This document shows, piece after piece, positions 12,910 to 26,038 of a stretch of 64,000 nt of DNA. The notes under the pieces were generated by a model. The model was not told the DNA's origin, did no database searches, and saw only the letters and a program-made list of their open reading frames with translations. This DNA comes from Juglans regia (taxonomy: Eukaryota > Streptophyta > Magnoliopsida > Fagales > Juglandaceae). Every line of letters begins with the position of its first letter. Position 1 is the first letter of the stretch. Made by a program: the position numbers and the translations under genes. The stretch is from positions 33,366,838 through 33,430,837 of the forward strand of contig NC_049901.1 in assembly GCF_001411555.2 (NCBI RefSeq), written 5' to 3'.

Positions 12910-14484
12910 AAATACTTAATATGCAGAAAAAACAAAAAACTTTAATTAATGGCTAAAATCCATTGGGTTCTAGATTGGAGATGGGTTCCCAACAAGACAA
13001 AGAGGATAAAGAAGAGGGGAGAGAAGAGATAAGGGAAAAAGGGAGAGAGGAGAAAGAGCATAGTTCACTGGGCAAATAAGAAAAAAGAAAAGATGGGAGA
13101 AAGAATGCACCTGATTCAGTAAAATAGAGCACACTATAAGATACATAAATCTTATATATGTTAAAATTTTATTGGTCGGTGTAAATTAGGGAAGGTCACC
13201 CGACCGTTCAGAACTTTTTTCTATTTTTGTTATTAGTGGTGATTTATTTTTTTATTTTTTTTCATTATTTTATATATGATTAATGGCGATTTATTTTGTA
13301 TTTTTTTTCCATTATTTTATTGGAGAAATGGATAGAGAACATTACAAGACAACCAATTTTGCTAATCTATTGCAATTTTGTCGCTATCCTGAAGACATCT
13401 CCTAATTTTTTTAATTAATTAATTCCGAAAGCCATAGACCAAAGTAGGAGTCCTAACTTATTAGTCAACTCTTAAAATTATTAATGATCAGTTGGCATAA
13501 TTGTACGTATAGAAAAATATAAAGATACTTGAAAAATAAGATGAGATAAAAAATTTATAAATAATAGTTAAATTATTTGTGAATGATAGTAAAATAATTT
13601 AAATTATGATATTTTATTTAGTTTTGGAAAATGAGATAGAAATAATTGAATTAAAATATTATAAAATTAAAATATTATTACCCAACGAATCAACTCATTT
13701 GATTTAAAAAAACAAAAAATAAAATCAGTCGGTACCCATAACATTATTAAATTCTATCTATTAGTTACTATTTATTCTCATATCTTATATTTATAAATTT
13801 TTTTTTATAAAATATAAAGTGTGAGATACAAAATAATGACCGACGGGATAGAAGCCGTGCTATTGGTCATAGAGGTGCCTCCGACCATTACTATTTACTA
13901 AGTCATGACATTGTTCATGTGTGTTTTATCAATATGGACTGTTTTTTATTTTTATATATAATTAAAACATAGATCAATGGTGGAAAGTGGAAACTACGTT
14001 TTTTAAGGAAAAAAAATATTTTTATTAAATATGACACTAAATGCATGCATCTTTGCTCCGATTATTCTTATGAGAGACGCTCCCAGTCGGTCGGGTGGCA
14101 AACACCCTTTTTCACACATGAATAAGACACTATCACGTATGGGTTGCACCAAATTAGATAATAAATCACATGCAGGTGATCATATTATTTTGTTTTCTCT
14201 TTCTCTCTCTCTCCTCTCCCCTCTTTTCTATTTTATTTCTCTTCACCCGTCGTCCTGCTCAAATTTCTATTGAGGAGCTCAAATAAAGAAGCATATAATA
14301 CATTCAAAATAAATTTACAGAAGAACGTGATATTCAAAATAAAATTTATCATTTTCATTATATCCAAGATGTAATATTGGTTCTTATGGATAACTGTAAT
14401 AATAAGATTTCATTTAAAAATACATTTTTTGAGTTGTTTCTTGGATTTTGAAACCATAATAGAGTTATGCACTATGATTTTTTA

Positions 14485-14780
14485 GGCTACGTTTGGATGT
14501 TGAGTTGAATTCAGTTGAATTGAGTTATTTATGAATAATAATAAGTTAAGTAGTGAAGGGAGTTATGTGGAGCACATCTAAATTGAGTTTAAAATGTGTT
14601 TAGATGTTAAGATAAATTTATTACTTTTATGGAAAATTAAAAAATGTTGTAAGTCCCACGTGTAATAAGGTTTTGAGTTATGATGAGTTTAGTAATTTGA
14701 GAGTTGTGTATTTGAATATTAGGCTTAGCCTAAAGTTAAACTGAACTCAATTGAACTGAATTTGAAAACTAAACGCAACT
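14485..14780 (+). mobile_element. PIF/Harbinger-type MITE in unit C, diverged
   Basis: Third orthologue of the 8225-8564 element, 296 bp, with a degenerate right end and right TTA. An internal segment has been lost. Confidence 0.75.
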
Positions 14781-16173
14781 CAAGCCTCCAAAATCTATGA
14801 ACAGAGGTATGCACCATAATTTTTTTAATCTGAAGATGAAAACAACTCTTAAAACTATGGAAGAATCATCGCATCCACATATAAAAACTGCACACCAGAT
14901 CAACAGTCCTAAATGCTTAATATGCAGAAGAAACAAAAAAACTTCCAGTAATGGCTAAAATCCAATAGGTTCTAGATTGGAGACGGGTTCCCAACAAGAC
15001 AAGGAGTATAAAGATGAGAGGGGAGAGAAGAGAGGAAGGGACAATGGGGAGAGGAGAAAGAACATAATTCATTGGGAAAATAAGAAAAATGAGGGGGAGA
15101 AAGAAGAGAGTTGATTCAATAAAGTAGAGGACACTATAAGACACATAAATCTTATATATGTTAAAATTCTATTGGTCGGTCTAAATTGGGAAAGGTCACC
15201 AGACCGTTCCAGAACTTTTTTCTATTTTTTTTAAAAATTTTTTCCATTATTTTGTATATTATCAATAGCGATTTATTTTGTATTTTTCCCCATTATTTTA
15301 TTGGAGAAGTGGATAGAGAACATTACAATACAACCAATTTTGCTAATCTATTGCAATTTTGTCGCTATCCCGAAGACATCTCCTAATTTTTTTAATTAAT
15401 TAATTCCGAAAGCCATAGATCAAAGTAGGAGTCCTAACTTATTAGTCAACTCTTTTAAAATTATTAGTGATCAGTTGGCCTAATTGTACGTATAGAAAAA
15501 TATAAGGATATTTGAAAAATAAGATGGGATAAAAAATTTATAAATAATAGTTAAATTATTTGTGAATGATAGTAAAATAATTTAAGTTATGATATTTTAT
15601 TTAGTTTTAAAAAATGAGAGAGAAATAGTTGAATCAAAATATTAAAATATTATTAGAATATATTTTTTTAATATTGTATTTGTTTTAAGATTTGAAAATG
15701 AATTATTTTTTGTATTTTATTTAGAAGTTAGGAAAAATTATAATGATTAAGTAATAATTAGATAAAAAAGTTTAATATTTAAAATTAAAAAATGTTTATA
15801 TTTAAATGATATTTAAGAATGAAATGAGACGAGAAGAGACAATATGAAAACTCTTCCAAACAAGCCTTAGTTCAATTAGAACCTGAAAAAACGATTTCAT
15901 CGAAGATCAGTTTCATTGATAATATCAATAAAATTGATTCGTAAAATAACTTAAATAAAAAAAAAAAAAAAAGTAGGTAGTAAAAGAGGAGAAAGTGTGA
16001 AAGGTTTTCAAATTCATAAAATATTATTATTTATCTTAAATGGTATCATTCTTAATCATATTTACTGATGTGACACATTTTAAGTGATTAATAAATTAAG
16101 TCACTCACTCTGTCAACAAGAGTGACTGGGTAACAAAGTTTTTTTAAAAAGAGTATAATCTATAATCGTATTA

Positions 16174-16732
16174 GAGCATTTATATTGGCTTATGTATATG
16201 TATATGCAAAGTAATATTTGTATAATATGATCTTAAAATTTTCTATATTGGTTTATACATATCCAAATATTTAGTTAGTTATGAACAATGCTTATCTAAA
16301 TTTGGATAATTACTATTCATTCTATAAAACATATTTTAATCATTATTTCTCTCCCCTCGCACTCTCTCTCTCACAATCTTTTCATTTTCTTCCTCTTTCA
16401 ACAACACAACAAATCTTCACATGCACATTCATTTTATTATTATAATATATTATATATATTTTTTTCATTTTATTATATTTTGAATATAATATATAAAAAA
16501 ATTATTTTTTTATTATTAATGTCAAATGTATATAGTAGATGCTAATTGCAATATATATATATAAAAATTGATTTTAACAAAATAATAATAATAATAAAAT
16601 AATAATAATATTTTACTATTATTTTACCTCAAATATGCATAAGTCAATATGAAAATTTTGTTTAAATGACAAAATAATTATGTAAAAGAGGTAATTTTAT
16701 ATATGTATACACATAAATCAATGCTAATGCTC
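16174..16732 (+). mobile_element. MITE with GAGCATT termini in unit C
   Basis: TTA on both sides (16171-16173 and 16733-16735). Ends are GAGCATTTATATTGG and the inverse of GAGCATTAGCATTGA. The 559-bp body is AT-rich with a short CT-rich patch. It has the terminus type of the 2.76-kb element at 51708-54464. Confidence 0.75.
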
Positions 16733-17012
16733 TTAATTGGAGACAAGCATTAAGTTCTTATGATAGATGGGGCACTATTCTCAAATACCATAGATGTAGT
16801 CGGCGCCACTAAAAATTATGGTCTTGTACCCGTTTTATTACCCAACGAATGAACTCATTTGATTTAAAAAAACAAAAAACAAAAAACAAAATCAGTTGGT
16901 ACTCATAACATTATTAAATTATACTCATCAGTCACTATTCATTCCCATATCCTATATTTATAATTTTTTTCATAACATATAAAGTTTGAGGTAGAAAATA
17001 ATTGCTGATGAG

Positions 17013-17831
17013 AATAATTATTTATATAAAAATTATGCAATATCACGGATGCTCAACATTATTAATATAAGAAAAATTCACTTTTTCTTGATGGGTCATT
17101 TATATATATATATATATATAAAAGTTGTATATTTAAAGCTTGTCCCTAGCATCGCTCTTTATCAATTTAATTGTAGTTCAATTAATATGTCCTCCTTCTA
17201 TAGTAACAAAGAAGATAGTGAAATCGATGGTTCTAATCTTCGCGAAAATATTATCTTTACAGGAGTAATTTTCAAGGACGAGTGATGATGCATTCCTTGA
17301 CGACAAATACTACATATCACACTATTACCATATTTTACATCGATGATACTTTTCATCATTCTTGTGGACGATGATTTGTTTTTTAAAATAAAAAAATTAA
17401 AAGTTGATTGACAATATCACCTTATCATAATGAAATAAGAGTGAGATATGCAATTCATCCCTTCACTCGGATAATGACTATTTAAGCACTCTTAGAAGCA
17501 GATAGAAAAAGATGATAGACTCAGCATCTGTGGATTCAGATTCCGAATGGGAGAGGAGGGGATACGTTATGCAAGCTAATAGTTTCTCAAGAAAAGACAT
17601 ACCATGGAATTTTTTTCCTTCCTCAATATGTTATCATTGATTTGTAAACACCATTTGATCAATTTGCTTTTTAAATATAATTTTATTTTTTGGCTGACAT
17701 TTGGTATTAAAAAGTTTAAAAAAATATGCACCGACCCGGCCCATTTAAATAAACCGTATATGTATAGCCATTGGCCCATTAGCCCGCAATGAAAGAATCC
17801 CCATTGCCGCGGGTGCCTTGCTTCCGATCCC

Positions 17832-17865
<34 letters not shown>

Positions 17866-18002
17866 TATTCCATTGTATCGGTGCCTGAAGTTAAGTTAGA
17901 ACTCCCCTACGAAATTTCTCAGGCGCCAAAACAAACGAACACAAATAAAGCTCCAACGCTGGCTTCCTAGAAGCTTACCTCGGAAAGCTCCAACGTTCAT
18001 CG
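17013..18002 (+). promoter_or_regulatory. Spacer and promoter of the LRP1-like gene
   Basis: The last 270 bp before the ATG change from AT-rich DNA to a promoter-like region. Two GGCCCA boxes (17738-17743 and 17773-17778; TGGGCC on the other strand, the site II motif of plant housekeeping promoters) are followed by a (TTA)n tract near 17831-17873. A (TA)n tract lies at about 17101-17121. No gene is seen in 17013-17700. Confidence 0.4.
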
Positions 18003-21000
18003 ATGGCGGCCTCGTCGCCAGCTGCGTCCCACAATACCACCGCCCCCACCGCATCCCACAACTCCTCGCACCGTACGGACACGCCGCCGAAGACCCTCCG
18101 CGGGCTCAACAAGCCTAAGTGTCAGATATGCGGCAATGTTGCTCGCTCCAGGTATTCTCTTGCTTATTTTGGTTTGCGCTTGTATAGGTTTCGAAACCCT
18201 AGAATTTTTTGGTATCTGTGCCTGTATGTTTTTGTATTACCTTTTGGGTTTTTGGAGGGTTTAATTACTTTCTTGATGCAGTTCTTCCTTGGTAGAGATA
18301 TTTATTTTTTCATTTTTCGATTTGGAAAGCAAGAAAGAAAATCAAGTCAAATTGCAATAGAAGTCGCGGTTTTGGGATATTGACTAGTGGTGTGCAGCGG
18401 ATAAACTACAAAAATGGTCGATAGAAAATGTGAACCGAGAGGAAGGTCTTTCTTAGGCACATGAATTGAACATTATACTATACGACATTGTAAGAAGGCG
18501 GGATAATTGATTAAAATGCGTTGCTTTGCCTCAAACCTCTTGAACTCTTAAGAAACAAATAACAAGGATGGGCTAGTTAGAATATGAGCTGCATAAATCT
18601 AACTTTCTATGTCGAACATGGAAGATTTTACATTCCCGAGTCATCAAACGGTGGCTCCTAGGTCTTTCAAGAATAAAGAAAAAAGGCATGTTAAGCAGTA
18701 TGATTACCCATTCGAGCATGTCTATTGCCCATCTAATAGAACCCCTTTAACCCCTTTTAAATGAAATGTATTTTTACGGATGGTTAAGGTTGAAAAGTAA
18801 TTTTATGGGTTTTTTTTTTTCAGAAGTTTTTCAGAAGGGTGTTTTGATTTCTCCTTTATTTTTACACATTGAGATTATATCTTTCGTAAACAAAACTGAC
18901 AATGTAGGTGTCCATTCAAGTCATGCAAGAGTTGCTGTTCAAGAGATCAAAATCCTTGTCCCATTCACGGTATGCTAATTTGAAATATATATGTAGTGTT
19001 GAACACTGGTCCTTTTGTCTCGTGGTCATTGTTTGACGACAGCATTGTTCAATAATGTGAAGTTTAACTGTCATATAATAGTAAAATATACCCAACTTGC
19101 TCACCATTGATGTTATATTCACCATTGTTCAATAAGTGCCTATTCTGAACCTATGAATGCTCCTTCGCTATTAATTCATCTCTTCAGTCTGCAACTCTAA
19201 CATAAAGACTGTTAGAAGTTTGTTCCTATGTTTCTTCTTTTTGGCTAGTCAGGGACATGCACAAGTTTTCCTCCGAAGGATCAATAAAAAAAATGCTTTG
19301 AATGTGGACTTGTTTAAGCTTAGGCTCAAGACACTGTAATGCATATATAATTGGGCTGGCGATTCCTTTATTTTTGTTTGCTTAGAGTTTGAGATTTTGT
19401 AATCTTAACTTGTTGAGTTGTTGGATTTTTCATGACTTTAATGCAGTATATAAAGACTGTACATTCATACATACATACATGCAAAGTTTCCTTTCTCTAT
19501 TGACTTGTGTGAGACTATGTAACCCTAAGCGTTGCACAATGCCATTGGGACAATGGCATTGCTTGCTATGGATGCTGGTTTGGAACCCAGGCCTGGGCTC
19601 TACTGCTGCCTAGAGGAGCAATATCAATCAATATATAGAGGTTTAAATGTTAATTTTGTTAGTCACATGAAGTGTATGTACTATGAAGGAGTGAATCTTG
19701 TAAATCTAAGCTCTACTCCTGTAGTGAGGCTGAGAAGGAGATTTTATGTCTTTGTTTCAGATTTTTTTTTGGTGAGAATGACCCTATTCCCTCTTTTCCT
19801 ATCTTATTTATTATGAATGCAGTTTTGAAAGCAAGTGCAACTGTTCCAGACAAGACATCGAGCTCAAGCACTCCCATGTTCGACCAACAAGCATCTGAGG
19901 CATCTCCCTCTGGGTAAGTAATGAGCATCAAGAACCCATGCAATTAATAACCCCTAGGGGTTGGCTCAAGTGGTAAAGGCCTTGGTTAGTTGGTCTTGAT
20001 GGTATGCTCCCTCTAGGTCTAAGGTTTGAATCCTCTTGGGTGCAAACAATTACCAGTGGCCATTAGACTAAGGGATTTTTCCCTTGAATTACCCAAGGTT
20101 CACTTGCAGGACACTCCTAGTCCTTGCCGAGGGTCTTTGCACCTCTGGGATTAGTCGGGACACTGTTTCCAGACACCTGGTGCCAATAAAAAAACCCCAT
20201 GCAATTAATTCCATCTCAAATTATTTCTACTCATGTTTCTAGTGTTTAGGACAACAACAACAACAACAACCTAGAATATAATTTTTGTAAAGAATTGCAT
20301 TGCACTCTTTCATGCCTGTTTCTCTGGCCATTGGCTGTTGGGAAACATGCTCAACATCATTCAATTGAATAGTTCACTCAACTACTCATTTAAAGAAACC
20401 CCATCTTTAATGATTCATGTCTTCTTTGGGGATGTGATTGGCTCAAGAAGTCTCTCTCAAACACAAATATGTATTGTATGTATTCTTCGTCCTTTTCTAC
20501 CACGGGATTATATTGAGCCTTATGTATCATAACGGTTTTATTTATCTTTTCTTTTCTTTTTGCTCAGCCTTTTCAGTCCTGCCTCCAATTCTTATTATCT
20601 TCACAGCTGTGTAGCAATACATAAACTTTATACCAAAAAAAGTCTGCTGTCTCACTTCTTTGTTTTACATAGTTAAGTTACATATGCGAAGTTCATATTT
20701 TTTTCAAATTAGTCCAGCAATTTTATCAAGGCGTAGAATACAAACAGGAATACAACCGATAAAAAAAAAGAATACAAACAGGAGAAAGTGCCCAATTAGG
20801 GAGGAGAAGTAAAAGTAATGCATAAATTCTAGATAATTGGAAAAGCTAGAACTATAGGCAGCTGACAGATATTGTGTTTTTAGCATAATGGCTCCTGGCC
20901 TACTACTGTAATCTCACAATCTTCAAAGTTCCAAGCGTTGCATTCCTTGCAAAGAAACATTAAGCACACAAGAACCACCCGCCAAATTTCTGTGCTGCAC

Positions 21001-22981
21001 TGACCAATATTCTGACATCTCCAACAAGCCAACAGCCCTACCTGGTTGTGGCATTACCTATGCTACACACAAAAAATGTAAAGCTAAGGCCAATAAATTT
21101 CTAGCCACCTTGTAGTGCACTGGTTTTGTCGCTCTTCTTGCATGAACAGCACCAATTCATCACTGTGATGCGCTTTTTTATCAGCTTATCGATAGTTTAT
21201 ATCTTGCCTAATGCTGCTGTCCACACATAGAAAGTCACCTCCGATGGAGCCTTGTTTTTCCAAATATCTTTTCAAGGAAATGGAGGATTCGAGGGGGCAT
21301 AGGAAATGATAAAAGGTTTTAACATCAAAATTCCTTTTCTTGGAAGGGGTCCGCAAGATCCTCTCCACACCCGACCTCTAATCCTGAAGTAGCAGAAGAG
21401 CTGAAAGAATGAAGAAATCAACTCCATTACTGCACCGAGTTTTTAATGGTGATATTCCATTGTCTAGTACCATGAGAAAGTTGCCAGTAATTTGCTACTG
21501 AGATCTTCTTACAACGAGAAATCCTAAACATTTTGGGTAAAGTTGCATTTAGGCGCCTATAGCCCTACCACACATCATACCAAAATCTAATCTTTGAACC
21601 TAAAATAGGATAAAATTAGAGAGTTCCCAACCCCTTCCCAATATTTTTCCACACCTGAACTCCCGTAAGACCCACAGCATCCCTAAAGTGACGTTCCCAC
21701 ATGCTACTATAAGTAGGCAAATTGGATATGTATTTCTGTTCAAAGTTATCCAGCAGCCTTTAGAGAGAGAGTCTCTTCCACCCAGCCAATCAACATTCCA
21801 TCTTCTCGGCGATGCCATCTCTAATTATCTGAGTTTGCAGAGGATATCTTGAAATATTTAGTTTCAATGGCCACCAGCTTTGAATATCCCTTTCGACACA
21901 TTTTGCATGGAAATTAAGTGTTGTTTTGTCAAATTTGATTTCCACAATTGAAGTCGCTAAGTATGCTTTCTTTTATGAGGCTCCGCTGTAACCCTTTTTG
22001 GCATAGTTCTTACAAATATATGTACCACTGCTGTTTCAAGTTATTTTGCCTTGAACATTTTGTTTTGTTTGGGCTTTATCTCAGGGCTTCGCTTAGAGTT
22101 GTATCACTTCGGCAGCTTTCCAACAATTTTGCCCAGTTCAATAATGTGCAAATCCCACTCCGTTCGAGAAAGCCACTGACTAAAAAGGTAAAAGGAATGA
22201 ATCAATATATTTTCATTCATATTTGAGATATTGTGGCGGTAAGAATTACTTGTCCTGATATAGGATGTTTTCTCAGGATGCTGCAGCAATTAATGAATGG
22301 AGATTTTCCAAGTTAAAGGAATACAGGGACAGAAACGTTGAAGTGGAGGATGAAGCTTTTGACCGATACATGCATAATATTAGTCTACTTGAAGAAGTTT
22401 TTTCTGTGAAATCTATTCTTGAAGGGTCCATTGAAGACGAGTCATCTGTTTCAAACCCTAAACCTACTTCTATGGAGGCCAACACTGAGACAATGGTCTC
22501 GAGACTGAAGTTGCAGCTAAGATCAAACTCAATAAGAAAAGATAACTTCAGGAGGAGGATTAAACAAATTGTTGATGAGGGATTAAAAGAGCTTCAGAAG
22601 CCCGATTTGGATGATGCCATTAATGAACCAAATGACCAAGATGAACAAAATGAAGGAACAAAAAAGGCCAAAATTTCGAAGACTGAGAAGGCATCGACTA
22701 TAAGTGATCTTATTGATAAGTTGAACAAAGCCCGAAATGAAGAGGATCTTAAATCTTGCTTGGAGATGAAACTACAGCTATTTAATCAGGACACAGTATC
22801 TAATCAAACAGGAATTAAAGATGCATCCCTGGAGGATCAGACTCCTATAATTGATTCAGAACCCAGAAAAAAGTTTCATTATTCTTTGAAAAAATTGATT
22901 AGCACGACAGATATTGATCAAGAAACTCTCAGCAGGATCGATTCGCATTTCTCATCCCTTGAGCAGATAGAAAATTTATGA
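18003..22981 (+). CDS. LRP1-like zinc-finger protein, uncharacterised
   Basis: Five exons: 18003-18151, 18908-18969, 19823-19913, 22085-22187 and 22277-22981, encoding 369 residues. A Ser/Thr/Ala-rich N-terminus leads to a cysteine cluster with spacing C40-x2-C43-x7-C51-x4-C56-x2-C59-C60-x6-C67-x2-H70. This is the exact LRP1/SHI-type zinc-finger pattern, including the CGNxA and SCCSR stretches. The IGGH domain of true SHI/STY transcription factors is not present. Residues 136-369 are charged and helix-prone (NEWRFSKLKEYRDRNVEVED) with a Lys-rich stretch, suggesting a nuclear protein. The ATG is followed by the zinc finger in frame and preceded by a promoter-like region. The function is unknown to me. 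A zf-HIT assignment was considered, but the spacing fits LRP1 better. Intron 3 (2.2 kb) holds a SINE, an L1 fragment and a tiny L1-tail insertion. Confidence 0.9.
19949..20195 (+). mobile_element. Au-type SINE in intron 3 of the zinc-finger gene
   Basis: A tRNA-derived SINE with A-box-like GGCTCAAGTGGT and B-box-like GGTTTGAATCC, the typical GGACACTCCTAGTCCTTGCC body and a short A tail. An exact 14-bp duplication CCCATGCAATTAAT lies at 19935-19948 and 20196-20209, so both borders are fixed. Confidence 0.9.
20736..20783 (+). mobile_element. Very short retro-insertion with 15-bp duplication
   Basis: AGAATACAAACAGGA occurs at 20736-20750 and 20769-20783. Between the copies lie only 18 nt ending CCGATAAAAAAAA. 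This looks like the 3' end of an L1-type element inserted with extreme 5' truncation. Confidence 0.6.
20790..21910 (-). mobile_element. 3' fragment of an L1 LINE, antisense in intron 3
   Basis: The minus strand reads like the end of plant L1 ORF2. DWLGGRDSLSKGCW is followed by a region with FDVKTFYHFL and a broken Cys-rich zf-RVT-like segment (NWCCSCKKSDK). Stops and frameshifts are frequent, so the copy is dead. Borders are approximate. Confidence 0.7.
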
Positions 22982-25756
22982 TTTGTTGGAAGGGGTTTTC
23001 AATTGGAGAAAAGAGTTAAGGTTAGCTTGTTCAGAAGATCAAATCTCTTAAAGTAACTGTGAAATACTGTACACTGATGTAACATAGTGGATGCAAATAT
23101 CTTCATGTTGATTGCGGATTCTTATGCAATGTGGCTATAGAATCAAATGCTTAGATATTGATCTGTCTTTATGGGTTTTCTGTTGTGCAAAATGGATTTT
23201 CATTTTGTTCCTTCTTTTAAGTTGCAAACCTACACCTCTCGAATACACTACTGGCTTGCACTAACTGGGAGAAAAACTGAATTAGTATTACCAACACTGG
23301 GATTGGTTATTCGGAAGTTAAAATGTCCTAATGATGATGTTCAGTGTTCCAAATAACCAAACCCAATGTTGATAATACTAATTCAGTTTTACACAGCCTA
23401 TCTAATTATATTCAGATTTTAATATCTTTTGAGAATTTATTGGATTTGGATTTGGATTTGGAAATGTGTACAGGTTTTAAATTTGGATGTTGAAATCAAG
23501 TCATAGCTATCTACTCCAGTCCAAAGTCTAAACCTTGTATTATTCCAAGTCCCAACATAACAAACAACCAATTCTGATTTGTGCAGGCTGGATGATAGGA
23601 TACTCTTTGATGTGAATTTCTGCAATTTTATAAAGGAAGATGCCACCGACATGATGGTCTAGAGAAGCAGGTTCCCATTGCTTTTATATTTACATATTTG
23701 TTTGTTTTCCTGAGATTTCCACAAGGTTCTGTTAGTTTTGACTTTTCTAAATTTGACTTTCAAGGTTAAATAAAAGGGGTACCATTGCCGTCTAATCTTC
23801 AAAACAAAAAGGAAATATATATATATATATATACATATATATTCAGGAAAATGAAAAAAATTTGGTGGCAGCCTCTTTGGGCTATAAGAAAAGTGGGTCA
23901 GTAGCAGAAAGAGACTTCAAATTCTCAATCTTGCAAGAAACACCAAAATAATTTGGAATATGTGGTTTTCAAGTGATGTCATATCTCTGATCTATCTGAA
24001 AGCTTTCCTCCATTATACATTGCTCTTTAACTCGGTCATGATTGACGGACGGTTTGTTTATAAGCCAATGGAAATGGTGCTCAGCAATTGTCAAGTTAAT
24101 ACTTCTTTTCTATCTATATATTTGGTTCTTTCAATTGGAATTAAAAAAAAAAAAAAACCAAAAACAAGTAGTTCTTCTTTTGAGGTCAAAAGGGACCAAA
24201 GAATTTCTAATGGCATTATTTGTGTTTGAAAGGCCCAAGATGCACACCATTCATTGGGAGGCCGAAACCTAATAAAATAGATCATATAAACCCAAACGGC
24301 AGTGGGATTAATGCGCATGGATTGTTAAAAAAAGGAAGTCTACAACACAAAAATAAGAAAAAATTCTCAATGGGTTCTAACTAAAAGCAGCTCATCATGA
24401 TAAAGAAATTCCATCCTTATGAGAGTGTCTCTTTGCCAAGCTTTTTTTCTGAACCATTAATCTTTGTGGGTTTCTTTTAATGGGGTTTGCTTTTCTTGCT
24501 TTATTCTCCTACATTCCCTCTCAACGCACAACTAACTACTTTGTTGATGATATTCAGAGGGAAAAAAATAAAAAATAAAATCTACTTTAATTTCTTGGTG
24601 GATGATATCAATCTTTCTAGGCCATTTTCCTTCGAAACAAGGCTATCATACTTATCTCAACATCAACTTTTCTAGGGCTTTTTTCAAATTAATCAATCCC
24701 ATCATCATGGCGAGTGCTCCCAACCTGTTATTAATCTTAATCATGATTATTTCTAATTATTAATCTTAATTCATTTGGACTAAATTATTATATCCCACCA
24801 AAAAGACACAAAGACATGAATATTACCCAAAAGACCCCAATGTTTGTGATCATATTGCCAGGTGAATATAATGCGCACAAGGGTATTTCAAAGTTCCATA
24901 TTTATATATATATATATATATATATATAAACACCACAAGTGATGGCTCAATGGTTATTTTATATATATAAAAACACCACAAAATTGTGTGGTTTTTTGTT
25001 TTCGTGGCCTTTGACCGCCGCTAAAACCCTGTAAAAATACCATTTTTTTTACAATATATGTTGTGAAATATATTGTGTAGGTATCATTACTCTTTTAAAA
25101 TAGAAAAATGATAAACACGCATCATTACTTAAATGTAGTGAAAGAAAAGGTAAGAATATCACATGGTAACGGTGCTGCCAAGTCCCTTCAGTTAAAAAGA
25201 AAGATATACACAATATGCCCCCTGTAATGGCTATCAAGAAACCTCAAAATTGACAAGGGAGAATCAGTTTTATGTGATGATGTTTGGTTTACATGATATT
25301 CCTCTTTTTCTAAAAGAAAGTCTTCCCCCATGTGTATGTGCAGCCAAGAATCATGGCCTCTCTATAATTGTGAACTGTTACTATCAGAGCCTGCAATTTC
25401 AGCCAGTCCAATGCCACTAGTTTATGCCTTAAACTGTTCTGGTAAAAAGAAGAAGAAGAAGAAGGATTTCAATAAGATCATGTTTGTCTGCCAAGTCCCA
25501 CAGGGCCATGTGGTTTTGCACACTATTCTAGAACCCCTAACATGTCTCCCCAAAAGTTTGTACATGCATGCAATTAGCTTTGATGTTTTTTTTTTTTGCC
25601 TAATTCAAGGTATTGTGTTGCTCTATTGCATGTAGGGGTAAGAGGTAGTAGATCAAGTAGGGAATTTAAAACATGGAAAAATGAATCAACACTTCAAATG
25701 GCTAGCTCTAATCTAACCTGGATTGAAGAAACAAGGTGGTTCATAGGATTAACTTA
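22982..25756. other. 3' flank and AT-rich spacer, no gene supported
   Basis: The zinc-finger transcript probably ends within the first 200 bp. Beyond it are TA microsatellites (23818-23840 and 24902-24930) and AT-rich DNA. The short open frames have no protein-like features. Confidence 0.55.
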
Positions 25757-26038
25757 GGCTGCGTTTGGTTACAAGACTCAGATAAGTTCAGTCTAATTTT
25801 AAACTGAGTTTAACATTCAAACACCCAACTCTCAAATTATTAAACTCATCTCAACTCAAAACCTCTTTATACGTGGGACCCACAACCTTTATCAACTTCT
25901 CATAAAAAGTACTAAACTCATCTTAATATCCAAACACACTTTAAACTTAGTTTAGATGTGCCTCACATAACTCTCTCCACTACTCAACTCATTACTATTC
26001 ATAAAGAACTGAAGTCAGCTCAACATCCAAATGCAGCT
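25757..26038 (+). mobile_element. PIF/Harbinger-type MITE
   Basis: TTA repeats at 25754-25756 and 26039-26041 flank a 282-bp element with ends GGCTGCGTTTGG and, inverted, AGCTGCATTTGG. It belongs to the family found in units A-C and at 63344-63667, here in the opposite internal orientation. Confidence 0.88.

Larger units (their letters stand above)
9838..13847 (+). repeat. Tandem unit B of the triplication
   Basis: A 4010-bp direct copy of unit A, minus the two elements at the left of A and plus a private insert at 11663-11915. It shares with A the 9-bp-TSD MITE and a 1.18-kb deletion relative to C. Entirely non-coding as far as can be seen. Confidence 0.9.
13848..17012 (+). repeat. Tandem unit C of the triplication, rearranged
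   Basis: It opens with the same GGATAGAAGCCGTGC motif as B and ends at about 17012 with the same tail (CCCAACGAATGAACTC to GAGGTAGAAAATAATTGCTGATG). Relative to B it lacks about 1.5 kb (B 10015-11510 collapses at C 14031). It lacks the 9-bp-TSD MITE. It contains 1.18 kb (15656-16834) that A and B lack, bounded by TTATTA on both sides. Confidence 0.85.
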
